Assembly: GCF_021168555.1 (NCBI RefSeq)
Contig: NZ_JAJOZS010000007.1
Location: 1-64,000 of the forward strand
Source: Stenotrophomonas sp. MMGLT7
GTDB lineage: Bacteria > Pseudomonadota > Gammaproteobacteria > Xanthomonadales > Xanthomonadaceae
Direction: 5' to 3'
Length of the DNA: 64,000 nt
Part shown: piece by piece, positions 1 to 8,568 of the stretch
Position numbering within the stretch: position 1 is the stretch's first letter
Layout: each line of letters begins with the position of its first letter
Translations under genes and position numbers: made by a program
Notes under the pieces: generated by a model
The model's input: only the letters and a program-made list of their open reading frames with translations
Database searches by the model: none
What the model was told of the DNA's origin: nothing

Positions 1-597
1 GAGAAGCAGGTCACCGTGGGCCGGCGCACCATCGCCATGCCCGAGCCGTTCTGCGTGATGGCCACGCAGAACCCGGTGGACCAGGAAGGCACCTACCCGC
101 TGCCGGAGGCGCAGCTGGACCGTTTCCTGTTCAAGCTGGTGGTGGGCTACCCGAGCGAGCAGGACTACCACGCGATCATCGACCGCACCACCAGCGGTCA
201 GGCGATCGAGCTGTCGGCGGTGACCGATGCGGCGACGCTGTGCCGGCTGCGCACGGTGGTGCGGCAGGTGCCGGTGCCGGAGGCGGCGCAGAGCTACGCG
301 ATCCGGCTGGTGATGGCGACGCAGCCGCGCAGCGCGTACGCGCCGGCCTCGGTCAACGCGTCGGTGACGCTGGGGGCCTCGCCGCGCGGCATCCAGGGGC
401 TGATGCTGGCGGCCAAGGTGCAGGCGCTGCTGGACGACCGCTTCGCGGTGGCGGTGGAGGACATCAAGGCGGTCGCGCTGCCGGTGTTGCGCCACCGCCT
501 GGTCACCAACTTCCACGCCCAGGCCGGCGGCATCGGCGCCGACGACCTCATCGCCGACGTGCTGGCGGCGGTGAAGCACCCGCATTCGGCCGCCTGA
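1..597 (+). CDS. MoxR-family AAA+ ATPase, C-terminal part (5' end outside window)
   Basis: The frame is open from the first base, so the gene begins upstream of the window; about 198 residues are visible. ATQNPVDQEGTYPLPEAQ followed by LDRF is the sensor-1 to arginine-finger segment typical of MoxR ATPases. The remainder is the helical lid domain, containing SPRGIQ. MoxR proteins are cytoplasmic chaperone-like ATPases that usually act with a VWA-domain partner and often sit beside DUF58 and transglutaminase-like genes. None of these follows here; the next gene is convergent. The Walker A and B motifs lie outside the window. The family assignment is firm, the substrate unknown. Confidence 0.9.
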   Translation, partial: EKQVTVGRRTIAMPEPFCVMATQNPVDQEGTYPLPEAQLDRFLFKLVVGYPSEQDYHAIIDRTTSGQAIELSAVTDAATLCRLRTVVRQVPVPEAAQSYAIRLVMATQPRSAYAPASVNASVTLGASPRGIQGLMLAAKVQALLDDRFAVAVEDIKAVALPVLRHRLVTNFHAQAGGIGADDLIADVLAAVKHPHSAA

Positions 598-612
598 CGG
601 CGAGGACGGAAG

Positions 613-1869
613 CTACTGGCGAGGTGCAGGCGCCGCCAGCACCGCCGCCTCGGCGCGCCGCCAGTCCTCGTCGGCGACGGTCTCGACGGCATGGCCGGCG
701 CAGCGCGCCGCGGCCCGCAGTGGATTGCACAGAGCCGCCGCCCGCCGCGGCAGGCGCACCGAGAAGCCGCCGGGGAAGCGTTCGTCCGGCCACAGGTAGT
801 CGGTGGAGACCCACTGCGCGCCGGAAGCCAGCGCCCGCTCGCGGTGCGCGACGTCGTTGCCGCGCGCCTGCACCGTATCGGCATCGGCGCGGGTGCGCAC
901 CAGGAAACCGGCGCGCACCGCCCGGGCGATGCGCTCGGCATCGCGCTGCGGGTCGTTGAGGGTCAGGTAGGCCGCCGCGGGCGAGTCCTCGTCGGTGTTG
1001 ACGAACATCGCCCGGCCCTCAAGCGAGGCGCGCCGGCCGCGGTACAGCGCGACCTTCTCCGGGCCCTCGTCGAGCGCGAACAGGAACCTGCCGCGCGCCT
1101 GCGCCAGGGTCGGCCAGGCACCGGCGAGCACCGCCTCGCGCAGCGTGCGGTGCCTGCCCTGCACCTCGTCCGGGGTGATCAGCCGCGCGGCCGGCAGCAC
1201 GCTGCGGATCTCCGCGTCCAGCTCGTCGAACCCGGCCGCGTCGAACCCGCGCAGCGACACCCCTTCGGGGACGGCATCGCCGTCCTTGGCATTGACCAGC
1301 ACCAGGATCGGCACATGCCCCGGGTGCCGGTCCGACCAGGCCAGCAACTGCCGCAGGCAGTCGCGGAACAGCGGGCAGCTGGAACGGAAGTCCGCGTCCG
1401 GCACGTGCATGGCCTTCAATCCGGGCTGCGCCATGGCATGCAGCCAGCGGCGATCGAGCGTGCTGCCGGCGGCCCTGGCCAGCAGCGGGTCCAGATAGCG
1501 GCCGCCGTGCGGATCGTCGCGCACCACGTCCAGCTCCAGCTGCCGCGCGCCGGCGTCCAGTTGCGCCGACAGCGGCTTGTGGGCGTAGTCCAGCGCCAGC
1601 GCCGCCTCCGGGTCGCGGGCCTGGATCAGCGCATGCTCCGCGGCGGGAATGGCCTGCTTGTAGCTGTTGTGGGTGCCGACCGCCAGCAGGTCGTTGAGCT
1701 TCAGCTGCCGGTCCATCCACGGCCGCACGCAGTCCGCCCCGCCGGCCGCGGCCAGGTCGCCGGCCTGCGCCGCGCATCCGGCCGCATGCGCGCCGCCCGC
1801 TAGGACGGCCAGGGGAAGCAGCCAGCGCCATGCGGCCGTGGCGCGGGGAAGGGTCCGGTCAGAAATCAA
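613..1869 (-). CDS. Secreted Ca2+-dependent phosphoinositide-specific phospholipase C-like protein
   Basis: This 418-residue protein has an N-terminal signal peptide (hydrophobic LLPLAVLAGGAHA, residues about 17-29), so it is probably periplasmic or secreted. AVGTHNSYK (about residue 65) and QLELDVVRD (about 110) carry the His and the acidic residues expected of a PI-PLC-like TIM barrel of the PI-PLC-C1 type. The start is a TTG at 1869 behind an AGGTGAG stretch; no ATG precedes the signal peptide. It is convergent with the MoxR gene. Bacterial members cleave phosphatidylinositol or related phosphodiesters, but the substrate here is not determined. The start codon overlaps a beta-barrel-like C-terminal fragment described separately. 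Confidence 0.8.
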   Translation of the reverse strand: MISDRTLPRATAAWRWLLPLAVLAGGAHAAGCAAQAGDLAAAGGADCVRPWMDRQLKLNDLLAVGTHNSYKQAIPAAEHALIQARDPEAALALDYAHKPLSAQLDAGARQLELDVVRDDPHGGRYLDPLLARAAGSTLDRRWLHAMAQPGLKAMHVPDADFRSSCPLFRDCLRQLLAWSDRHPGHVPILVLVNAKDGDAVPEGVSLRGFDAAGFDELDAEIRSVLPAARLITPDEVQGRHRTLREAVLAGAWPTLAQARGRFLFALDEGPEKVALYRGRRASLEGRAMFVNTDEDSPAAAYLTLNDPQRDAERIARAVRAGFLVRTRADADTVQARGNDVAHRERALASGAQWVSTDYLWPDERFPGGFSVRLPRRAAALCNPLRAAARCAGHAVETVADEDWRRAEAAVLAAPAPRQ

Positions 1870-1945
1870 GGCTCACCTGCAGGCTGTGGTTGCGTTCGAG
1901 CAGGCAGTAATACGTTGGATCGGTGGCAATGCGGTTACCCCCGGT
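1859..1945 (-). pseudogene. Possible C-terminal remnant of an outer-membrane beta-barrel gene
   Basis: Just upstream of the phospholipase gene, one minus-strand frame ends in YYCLLERNHSLQVSLDF and a stop at 1859. Alternating hydrophobic residues with a terminal Phe are typical of the last strand of outer-membrane barrels. Further upstream the same frame runs into tRNA-Gly and no longer looks like protein. This may be the tail of a lost receptor or porin gene; the assignment rests only on the C-terminal signature. Confidence 0.25.
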
Positions 1946-2184
1946 CGCAGAACCGCAGAATGGCCGCCGGTCCGCGGCCACCTGGCGCCGTGGCACGCGC
2001 GAAGATCCTCGTCGGCCGGCCCTGCCCCGCCACAGCGGCGGCATGCCTGGCGCTGGCGCGCAGCCGTCGGCGCCCTTCCGAAAACCGCCGGATTCGCAGT
2101 GCATGCGCACAAACGAAAACAGGACCCGAAGGTCCTGGTTCGATGGATCGCAGAATGTCCGCCGGACACCTGCAGATCGACGTC
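1946..2184. other. Intergenic region without recognised gene
   Basis: The stretch lies between the phospholipase start region and the 3' end of tRNA-Gly. I see no open frame with protein-like composition, no clear terminator with a T-tract, and no repeat shared with the rest of the window. Confidence 0.4.
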
Positions 2185-2260
<76 letters not shown>

Positions 2261-2296
2261 TTGGGAGGCGAAATTCTACAAGGAACGGCAAAGCTG

Positions 2297-2926
2297 TCAA
2301 CTGTTGTCGTTGCCGTTTTTCCGGTTCTGCATCGCCGCCTTTTCATCGGCCTTGAGGCTGGGCCATGCCGCATGCAGGTACTGGAAGCCGGACCACAGCG
2401 TGAGCAGCGCCGCGATCGCCAGCGTCCAGTCGCCGATGTGGAAGATGAAGCGCCCCAGCCAGATCTCCTTGGTCGCCACGTGCCCGGGCGTGACCGAGTA
2501 CAGCAGGCACAGCAGCGCGACCATCTGCGCGGTGGTCTTGATCTTGCCGATCATCGCCACCCGCACCTTGGCGCGCTGGCCGATCTCGGCCATCCACTCG
2601 CGCAGCGCCGACACCGCGATCTCGCGGCCGACGATCACCGCCGCCCAGAACGCCATCCACGGCGTCGGATGGCCCTGCACGATCAGGAACAGCGCCACCG
2701 CCACCATCAGCTTGTCGGCCACCGGGTCCAGGAACGCGCCGAAGGCCGAGTACTGGTGGTAGCGCCGCGCGATCCAGCCGTCGAGCCAGTCGGTGATCGC
2801 GGCCAGGCCGAAGATCGCCGCGCAGGCGAAATTGGTCCACTTGTAGGGAAGGTAGAACACCAGCACCAGCACCGGGATCATCACGATCCGCAGCAGCGTC
2901 AGCCAGGTGGGAATGGTCACTTTCAT
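2297..2926 (-). CDS. pgsA: CDP-diacylglycerol--glycerol-3-phosphate 3-phosphatidyltransferase
   Basis: PgsA makes phosphatidylglycerophosphate from CDP-diacylglycerol and glycerol-3-phosphate, the committed step to phosphatidylglycerol and cardiolipin, in the inner membrane. The 209-residue protein carries the CDP-alcohol phosphotransferase signature (residues about 46-72): DWLDGWIARR, then GAFLDPVADK, giving DGxxAR, G and DxxxD. Several hydrophobic segments are present, beginning with the N-terminal helix. The start ATG lies 9 bp after the uvrC stop, so the two are probably cotranscribed. The stop is 36 bp from tRNA-Gly. Confidence 0.96.
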   Translation of the reverse strand: MKVTIPTWLTLLRIVMIPVLVLVFYLPYKWTNFACAAIFGLAAITDWLDGWIARRYHQYSAFGAFLDPVADKLMVAVALFLIVQGHPTPWMAFWAAVIVGREIAVSALREWMAEIGQRAKVRVAMIGKIKTTAQMVALLCLLYSVTPGHVATKEIWLGRFIFHIGDWTLAIAALLTLWSGFQYLHAAWPSLKADEKAAMQNRKNGNDNS

Positions 2927-2935
2927 CGGGAGATT

Positions 2936-4783
2936 CTACTCGCCCGCGGCGTCGGGCATCGGCAGTCCGTGCAGGTTAGCGTAGATGCGCGCGGCCAATG
3001 CGGCATTGATGCCCTCGACCCGGGCGATCTCGGACTCGCCGGCCGCCTTCAGCCCCGCCAGCCCGCCGAAGTGCTTGAGCAGGCTGGCCCGGCGCCGCGG
3101 CCCGATGCCGGGGATGTCCTCCAGCTTGCTGGTCATGCGCACCTTCTGGCGCCGCCCGCGGTGGCCGGTGATGGCGAACCGGTGCGCCTCGTCGCGCACC
3201 TGCTGGATGAACTGCAATGCCGGCGACGCGGCGCCCGGACGCAGTTCGCGGCCGTCCGGCAGCACCAGCGTCTCGTGGCCGGGCCGGCGCTCCTCGCCCT
3301 TGGCCACGCCCACCAGCACCACGTTCTCCACGCCCAGGTCGGCCAGCGCCGCCTGCGCCTGCGCCAGCTGGCCGGCGCCGCCGTCGATCAGCAGCACGTC
3401 GGGCATCACCCCGTCCTCCTCCACCGCGCGGCGGAAGCGGCGCTCGATGGCCTGGTGCATGGCGGCGTAGTCGTCGCCCGGCTCGATGCCGCTGATGTTG
3501 TAGCGGCGGTACTGGCTGCTCACCGGGCCGCTGGCGTCGAACACCACGCACGAGGCCACGGTCGCCTCGCCCATGGTGTGGCTGATGTCGAAGCACTCCA
3601 CCCGCTTGACCGGCTCGGCCAGCCCCAGCATCTCGCGCAGCGCCTCGCTGCGGGCGTGCTGCGCGCTGCGGCTGCTCAGCTCGGTCGCCAGCGTCGCCTG
3701 TGCGTTGCGGCTGGCCAGTTCGACGTAGCCGGCGCGCTCGCCGCGCACGTTCCACCGCAACGCCACCCTGCGCTCGGCGGCGCTGGCCAGGGCGGTCTCG
3801 ATCAGGCCGGCGTCGGGAATCTCGCGGTCCAGCACGATCTCCGGCGGCGGCGCGTGCTCGGCGTAGTACTGCGAAACGAAGGCGCCCAGCACTTCCTCGG
3901 CGCTGTCCTCGCCGTTGGTGCGCGGGTAGAACGCGCGCGTGCCCAGGTTGCGGCCGTCGCGGAAGGCCAGCAGCAGCACGCAGGCCTGGCTGCCCTGCAT
4001 CGCGCAGGCCAGCACGTCCAGGTCGGCGGCGCGGCCATCGACGTACTGGCGGCTCTGCATGCTGCGCAGCGAGGCCAGCAGGTCGCGCAGGCGCGCGGCG
4101 CGCTCGAACTCGAGCTGCTCGCTGGCCTGCTGCATGTCCTTCATCAGCTCGTCGGCCAGCTGGTCGCTGCGCCCTTCCAGGAACAGCGTCGCCCGGCGCA
4201 CCGACTCGGCGTACTCGTCGGCGTCCACCAGCTCTACGCACGGGGCGCTGCAGCGGCCGATCTGGTACTGCAGGCACGGCCGCGAGCGGTTGCGGAACAC
4301 GCTGTCCTCGCAGCTGCGCAGCTTGAACAGCTTGTGCATCAGGTTGAGCGTCTCGCGCACGGCGGTGACGCCCGGATACGGGCCGAAGTAGCGGCCGGGC
4401 ACGGCGCGCGGGCCGCGGTGCAGCGCGATGCGCGGCCACTGCTCGCGCGTGAGCAGCACGTAGGGATAGCTCTTGTCGTCGCGCAGCGCCACGTTGTAGC
4501 GCGGCGTCAGCGACTTGATCAGCTGGTTCTCCAGCAGCAGCGCCTCGGCCTCGGTGCGGGTGACGGTGACGTCCATCCGCGCCACCTGCGAGAGCATGGA
4601 CATGATCCGCGCGCTCTTGGGCGAGCCGCTGAAGTAGCTGGCCACGCGCTTGCGCAGCGCGCCGGCCTTGCCGACGTACAACAGCGTGTCGTCGGCCGAG
4701 TACATGCGGTACACGCCGGGAGCGGTGCTGAGATTGGCGACAAAGGCCTTGCCGTCGAATCGGCTGGGTTCGCCTGCAGTCAT
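2936..4783 (-). CDS. uvrC: Excinuclease ABC subunit C
   Basis: UvrC makes the dual incisions of nucleotide excision repair with UvrA and UvrB. The 615-residue protein starts with a GIY-YIG nuclease domain (GVYRMY ... LLYVGKA, residues about 23-37). It continues with the UVR helix pair for UvrB contact (about 200-235), the RNase H-like C-terminal nuclease (CFDISHTMGEATVASCVVFD and LLIDGGAGQL) and terminal helix-hairpin-helix motifs (LEDIPGIGPRRRASLLKHFG). The ATG at 4783 is chosen because it precedes the GIY-YIG domain and overlaps the stop of the NHL gene by 4 bp (ATGA). Its partner uvrB is at 41563-43584. Confidence 0.97.
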   Translation of the reverse strand: MTAGEPSRFDGKAFVANLSTAPGVYRMYSADDTLLYVGKAGALRKRVASYFSGSPKSARIMSMLSQVARMDVTVTRTEAEALLLENQLIKSLTPRYNVALRDDKSYPYVLLTREQWPRIALHRGPRAVPGRYFGPYPGVTAVRETLNLMHKLFKLRSCEDSVFRNRSRPCLQYQIGRCSAPCVELVDADEYAESVRRATLFLEGRSDQLADELMKDMQQASEQLEFERAARLRDLLASLRSMQSRQYVDGRAADLDVLACAMQGSQACVLLLAFRDGRNLGTRAFYPRTNGEDSAEEVLGAFVSQYYAEHAPPPEIVLDREIPDAGLIETALASAAERRVALRWNVRGERAGYVELASRNAQATLATELSSRSAQHARSEALREMLGLAEPVKRVECFDISHTMGEATVASCVVFDASGPVSSQYRRYNISGIEPGDDYAAMHQAIERRFRRAVEEDGVMPDVLLIDGGAGQLAQAQAALADLGVENVVLVGVAKGEERRPGHETLVLPDGRELRPGAASPALQFIQQVRDEAHRFAITGHRGRRQKVRMTSKLEDIPGIGPRRRASLLKHFGGLAGLKAAGESEIARVEGINAALAARIYANLHGLPMPDAAGE

Positions 4784-6201
4784 TCTTGGATCGGGATCTC
4801 GTGCAATTGGCCGGTAGCCGGCTGGTATTTCAGCAGCGCGTGGGCGTCGGTCTCGGCGATCCACACCGCATCGTCGGTGGCCGCCAGGCCGGCCGGCCCA
4901 TGCAGGGGACGTGGCAGCGCCACCGTGGACAGCTCGCCGCCGCCCAGCCGCAGCACCCGCAGGCGGCCGTTGCCGCTGTCGGCGATCCACAGCAGCGGCG
5001 CCTCCGGGCTCAGCGCGATCGCCTGCGGATACTGCAGGCTCGCCTGGCCGCGCGGTCCGTCGGCATCGCCGAATTCCCAGTTGCCGCGCCCGCCCACCAG
5101 GGTCTGCACCCGGTCGCCGGCGATCTGCAGCGAACGCACCGACGAGGCCAGCGCGTCGCACACGTACAGGGTGTGCTGCACCTGGGCCAGGCCGGTGGGC
5201 TGCGAGAACGCGGCCAGGTGGCCGCTGCCGTCGCGCGACTCCAGCGCGCCGGAGCCGGCGCGCCAGTGCAGTTCGCGGCGTCCCAGGTCGTAGCTCCAGA
5301 TGCGGTTGTCGCCGGCCATGGCCAGGTGCACCTGGTTGTGAGCCACCACCAGGTCGCGCGGCTGGTTCAGCGATACCTGCCGCGGCTGCGACACGACGCC
5401 TTCCACCGGCTCCCCGGCTCGGCCGCTGCCGCACAGCGTGTCGACGTGCCCGGAGGACAGGTTGATCCGGCGCAGCGCATGGTTGCCGGTATCGGCGACG
5501 TACAGGGCATCGCGCAGCAGCGCGACGCCCTGCGGCCGGCGGAAGGCCGCCTCGCCGATGCCGCCATCGACGAAATCCGCGATCCCCAGGCCGAAGCTGC
5601 GCAGCACGCGTCCGCCATGGTCGCACTCGAGAATGCGGTGATGGCCGCTGTCGGCGATGTACAGCCGTTCCTCCGTCGCCGCCAGGCCCATCGGGAAGCT
5701 CAGCGTGGCCCGCGGCTCGGCATTGGCCTCGGCCGTGCCGGCGAAATCCTCGTCCAGCCGCGGAAGCGCGTCTTCGCAAAGCATATTGAGCGTCTTCTCC
5801 AGGTCGCCCGCCTGCGCCCCGACCAAGCGCGAGTGCTCCTCGCCCCGGCTGTCCAGCAGCACCAGCGTGGGCCAGGATTCGACGGCGAAATCGCGCCAGG
5901 CGCGCCAGTCGCGGTCGAGCAGCGCCGGCATGGCGGCTCCCTGCCGGCGCAGCAGCTTGAGCGAGTGGGCCGGATCGCGCTCGCTGTCGAAACGCGGGAC
6001 CTGGACCACGATGGCCTGCGCCCTGCCCGGATTGCGCGCGCTCCATTGCGCCAGCTCGCCCACCCGCTGCATGCACCAGGCGGACGCGGCGTTGACGAAC
6101 GCCAGCACCAGCGGGCGCCCGCGATAGTCCCCCAGCGTGGCCGGCCTGGCATTGAGCCAGGTGGAGGAATCCGGCAGTTCCTTGGCTGGACGGGCGCTCA
6201 T
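4780..6201 (-). CDS. Thioredoxin-like / NHL-repeat protein (NHLRC2-like)
   Basis: The 473-residue protein has an N-terminal thioredoxin-like fold (residues about 15-150) followed by six-bladed NHL propeller repeats (about 160-465), with repeated blocks such as LYIADSGHHRILE, LYVADTGNHALRR and LWIADSGNGRLRV. This order matches NHLRC2-type proteins. No signal peptide is visible, so it is probably cytoplasmic. The expected CxxC is replaced by S40-A-W-C43, leaving a single cysteine. The gene overlaps the phosphatase upstream and uvrC downstream by 4 bp each, so it belongs to the kdsB-uvrC operon. Function is unknown; a binding or chaperone role is more likely than disulfide exchange. Confidence 0.85.
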   Translation of the reverse strand: MSARPAKELPDSSTWLNARPATLGDYRGRPLVLAFVNAASAWCMQRVGELAQWSARNPGRAQAIVVQVPRFDSERDPAHSLKLLRRQGAAMPALLDRDWRAWRDFAVESWPTLVLLDSRGEEHSRLVGAQAGDLEKTLNMLCEDALPRLDEDFAGTAEANAEPRATLSFPMGLAATEERLYIADSGHHRILECDHGGRVLRSFGLGIADFVDGGIGEAAFRRPQGVALLRDALYVADTGNHALRRINLSSGHVDTLCGSGRAGEPVEGVVSQPRQVSLNQPRDLVVAHNQVHLAMAGDNRIWSYDLGRRELHWRAGSGALESRDGSGHLAAFSQPTGLAQVQHTLYVCDALASSVRSLQIAGDRVQTLVGGRGNWEFGDADGPRGQASLQYPQAIALSPEAPLLWIADSGNGRLRVLRLGGGELSTVALPRPLHGPAGLAATDDAVWIAETDAHALLKYQPATGQLHEIPIQE

Positions 6202-6689
6202 CGCTCGATTATGCCGGAACCGCCTGCCCGGGCCAGCCGTTCCACGGTAGCCGCGGCCGCCTGTTCCACGCGCGCCCATACCTGTTCGAAATCCCGCGGA
6301 CCGCCGCTGTACGGATCGGCGAGGTCGTCGGGCCCGGCCACCCCGGCCCAGGGCAGCCACAGGGCGACGCGGGGCCTGGCCACGGGCGGGGCCAGCCGGC
6401 CGACGTCGTGCAGGTTGTCGCGGTCGGCGCACAGGATCCAGTCGAAACGCTCGAAATCCTCCCGCGCGATCCGGCGCGCGCGCAGCGTGGAGATGTCGAC
6501 GCCGTGCCCGCGCGCGCAGGCGATGGCCCGCGGGTCCGGCGCCTGGCCGGCATGCCAGCCGCCGGTCCCGGCCGAATCCACCTGCACCCTGCCCGCCAGC
6601 GGCGAGGCCTGGATGCGCGCGCGCAAGGCGCCCTCGGCCATCGGCGAGCGGCAGATGTTGCCCAGGCACACCAGCAGCAGGCGCGTCAT
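6198..6689 (-). CDS. Low molecular weight protein-tyrosine phosphatase
   Basis: This 163-residue cytoplasmic phosphatase carries the P-loop [10 protein letters not shown] at residues 7-16 (CX5R with following Ser) and the general-acid loop DLADPYSGG near residue 125. In bacteria such enzymes often dephosphorylate BY-kinases that control polysaccharide export, but no BY-kinase or capsule gene is seen here. Start and stop overlap kdsB and the NHL gene by 4 bp each, indicating translational coupling. The location beside kdsB suggests an envelope connection, which is an inference only. Confidence 0.93.
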   Translation of the reverse strand: MTRLLLVCLGNICRSPMAEGALRARIQASPLAGRVQVDSAGTGGWHAGQAPDPRAIACARGHGVDISTLRARRIAREDFERFDWILCADRDNLHDVGRLAPPVARPRVALWLPWAGVAGPDDLADPYSGGPRDFEQVWARVEQAAAATVERLARAGGSGIIER

Positions 6690-7459
6690 GGCGCGGACAG
6701 GAAGGCCTCGGCCCGCTGCAGGTCCTGGAACGTGTCGATGCCCGGCGGGAACGGTTCCGGCGTCACCGCCACGGCGATGCGGTAGCCCGCTTCCAGCACC
6801 CGCAGCTGTTCCAGCGACTCCATCCTCTCCAGCACGCCCGCCGGCATCTGCGCGAACCGGCGCAGGAAATCCACCCGGTAGGCATAGATGCCGATATGCC
6901 GGAACCACTGCCCGTCCGGCAGCACGGCGCGGTCGTGGGCGAAGCCGTCGCGATGCCAGGCGATCGGCGCGCGGCTGAAGTACAGCGCATCGCCGTGCGC
7001 GTTCTTCACCAGCTTGACCACGTTGGGGTCGAACAGTTCGTCGGCCGCCTCCACCGCGGCCGCCAGCGTGGCCATCTGCGCGCCGCTGGCGGCCAGCGTC
7101 GCGGCCACCGCGCGGATGCCGGCGACCGGGGCGAAGGGTTCGTCGCCCTGCAGGTTCACCACCAGGGTGTCGTCGCTCCAGCCGGCCCGCTCGGCGCAGG
7201 CCGCCAGGCGGTCGGTCCCGGAGGCCAGCTCGGACGCCGTCATCGCCACCGAGACGCCGGCAAGCCCGGCAACCGCTTCGGCGATGCGCGCATCGTCGGT
7301 GGCCACCCAGACCTCGCGCGCGCCGGCCGCCAGCGCGCGCCGGGCCACGCGCGCGATCAACGGCTCGCCGCCCAGCAGGCGCAGCGGCTTGCCCGGCAGG
7401 CGGGTGGAGGCATGGCGGGCGGGAATCGCCACGACGAAGTCCACGGAAGCTGTGTTCAT
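6686..7459 (-). CDS. kdsB: 3-deoxy-manno-octulosonate cytidylyltransferase (CMP-Kdo synthetase)
   Basis: KdsB couples Kdo to CTP to give CMP-Kdo for the inner core of lipopolysaccharide. The 257-residue length is normal. The N-terminal nucleotide-binding loop [15 protein letters not shown] (residues about 12-26), [10 protein letters not shown] (about 101) and [10 protein letters not shown] (about 187) are family signatures. It lies 71 bp downstream of lpxK and overlaps the phosphatase gene by 4 bp. The short gap to lpxK leaves no room for the Trm112-like (ycaR) gene often found between these two. Confidence 0.97.
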   Translation of the reverse strand: MNTASVDFVVAIPARHASTRLPGKPLRLLGGEPLIARVARRALAAGAREVWVATDDARIAEAVAGLAGVSVAMTASELASGTDRLAACAERAGWSDDTLVVNLQGDEPFAPVAGIRAVAATLAASGAQMATLAAAVEAADELFDPNVVKLVKNAHGDALYFSRAPIAWHRDGFAHDRAVLPDGQWFRHIGIYAYRVDFLRRFAQMPAGVLERMESLEQLRVLEAGYRIAVAVTPEPFPPGIDTFQDLQRAEAFLSAP

Positions 7460-7530
7460 GATTCACCTGTATTCATCGACATCATCGCTCGCCACCGCCG
7501 GCACCGCACAACACCAAGGTGCGGCCTTGC

Positions 7531-8568
7531 TCAGCGCCCATCCGGAGCGTGGCGGGGCGCGAGCTTGTCCAGCCGGTCCAGCAGCGCCACCCAGAACGCC
7601 GCCGGCAGCTCCGCCTGCAGCGGCACGCTGTAGCACCAGGCATTGGCGAAGGCGGCGCACTTGACCGCGTCCTTCTCGGTCATCAGCACCGGCAGCTGGC
7701 TGCCCAGGTCCAGGTCCTGCGGCTGGTAGCGGTGATGGTCCGGGAACGCGTGCGGCACCACGGCGATGCCGCACGCGCGCAGCATGGCGAAGAAACGCTG
7801 CGGGTGGGCGATGCCGGCCACCGCATGCACCCGCTGGCCGGCGAACGCGGACAGCGCGCGCGTCCTGCCGCCGACCATCGGTACCGCGGTGTCGATGCGC
7901 AGCCGCATCTGCCACTCGCCGAAACCGCTCGACTGCGCCGCACCGTCTTCGCCGCCCTGCCCCAGGTTGACCACGCGGAAATCGCATTCCGCCGAGCGCG
8001 AGGGCGGCTCGCGCAGCGGCCCGGCCGGCAGCATGCGGCCATTGCCGTAGCGGCGCCGCGCATCGATGACCTCGATCTCGATGTCGCGGGCGAGCCGGTA
8101 GTGCTGCAGCCCGTCGTCGCAGACGACGATGTCGCAGCCCTGCTGCACCAGCGCGCGCGCCGCGGCGACGCGGTCGCGGTCCACCCTGACCGGCACGCCG
8201 GTCTTGTAGGCGATCAGCACCGGCTCGTCGCCGCCCAGCGCCGGCGCGGTATCGGCCTGCACCCAGCGCGCCGTACCGGCGTCCTGGCGCCCGTAGCCGC
8301 GGCTGGCCACGCCCGGCTTCCAGCCTTCCTCGCGCAGCCGCTGCACCAGCTCGATCACCAGCGGCGTCTTGCCGGCGCCGCCGGCGGTGATGTTGCCGAC
8401 CACGATGACCGGCACCGACACCTGCAGGCGCTTGCGCCAGCCGCGCCGGTACAGCCATCGGCGCGCGCCGATGGCGGCCGCGTAGAGCCACGACAGGCCT
8501 TGCATCGGCAGCGGCGGACGTCCCTCGCCGTACCAGTACGGTGGCGAGACCGGACCTTTCTGGCTCAT
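7531..8568 (-). CDS. lpxK: Tetraacyldisaccharide 4'-kinase
   Basis: LpxK phosphorylates the 4' position of the lipid A disaccharide precursor at the inner membrane. The 345-residue protein has an N-terminal hydrophobic stretch ([16 protein letters not shown]), then a Walker A loop in [14 protein letters not shown] (residues about 58-71) and the typical SRGYGR and [16 protein letters not shown] segments. The ATG at 8568 overlaps the msbA stop by 4 bp, which decides the start and implies coupling to the exporter. This is the usual msbA-lpxK order. Confidence 0.96.
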   Translation of the reverse strand: MSQKGPVSPPYWYGEGRPPLPMQGLSWLYAAAIGARRWLYRRGWRKRLQVSVPVIVVGNITAGGAGKTPLVIELVQRLREEGWKPGVASRGYGRQDAGTARWVQADTAPALGGDEPVLIAYKTGVPVRVDRDRVAAARALVQQGCDIVVCDDGLQHYRLARDIEIEVIDARRRYGNGRMLPAGPLREPPSRSAECDFRVVNLGQGGEDGAAQSSGFGEWQMRLRIDTAVPMVGGRTRALSAFAGQRVHAVAGIAHPQRFFAMLRACGIAVVPHAFPDHHRYQPQDLDLGSQLPVLMTEKDAVKCAAFANAWCYSVPLQAELPAAFWVALLDRLDKLAPRHAPDGR

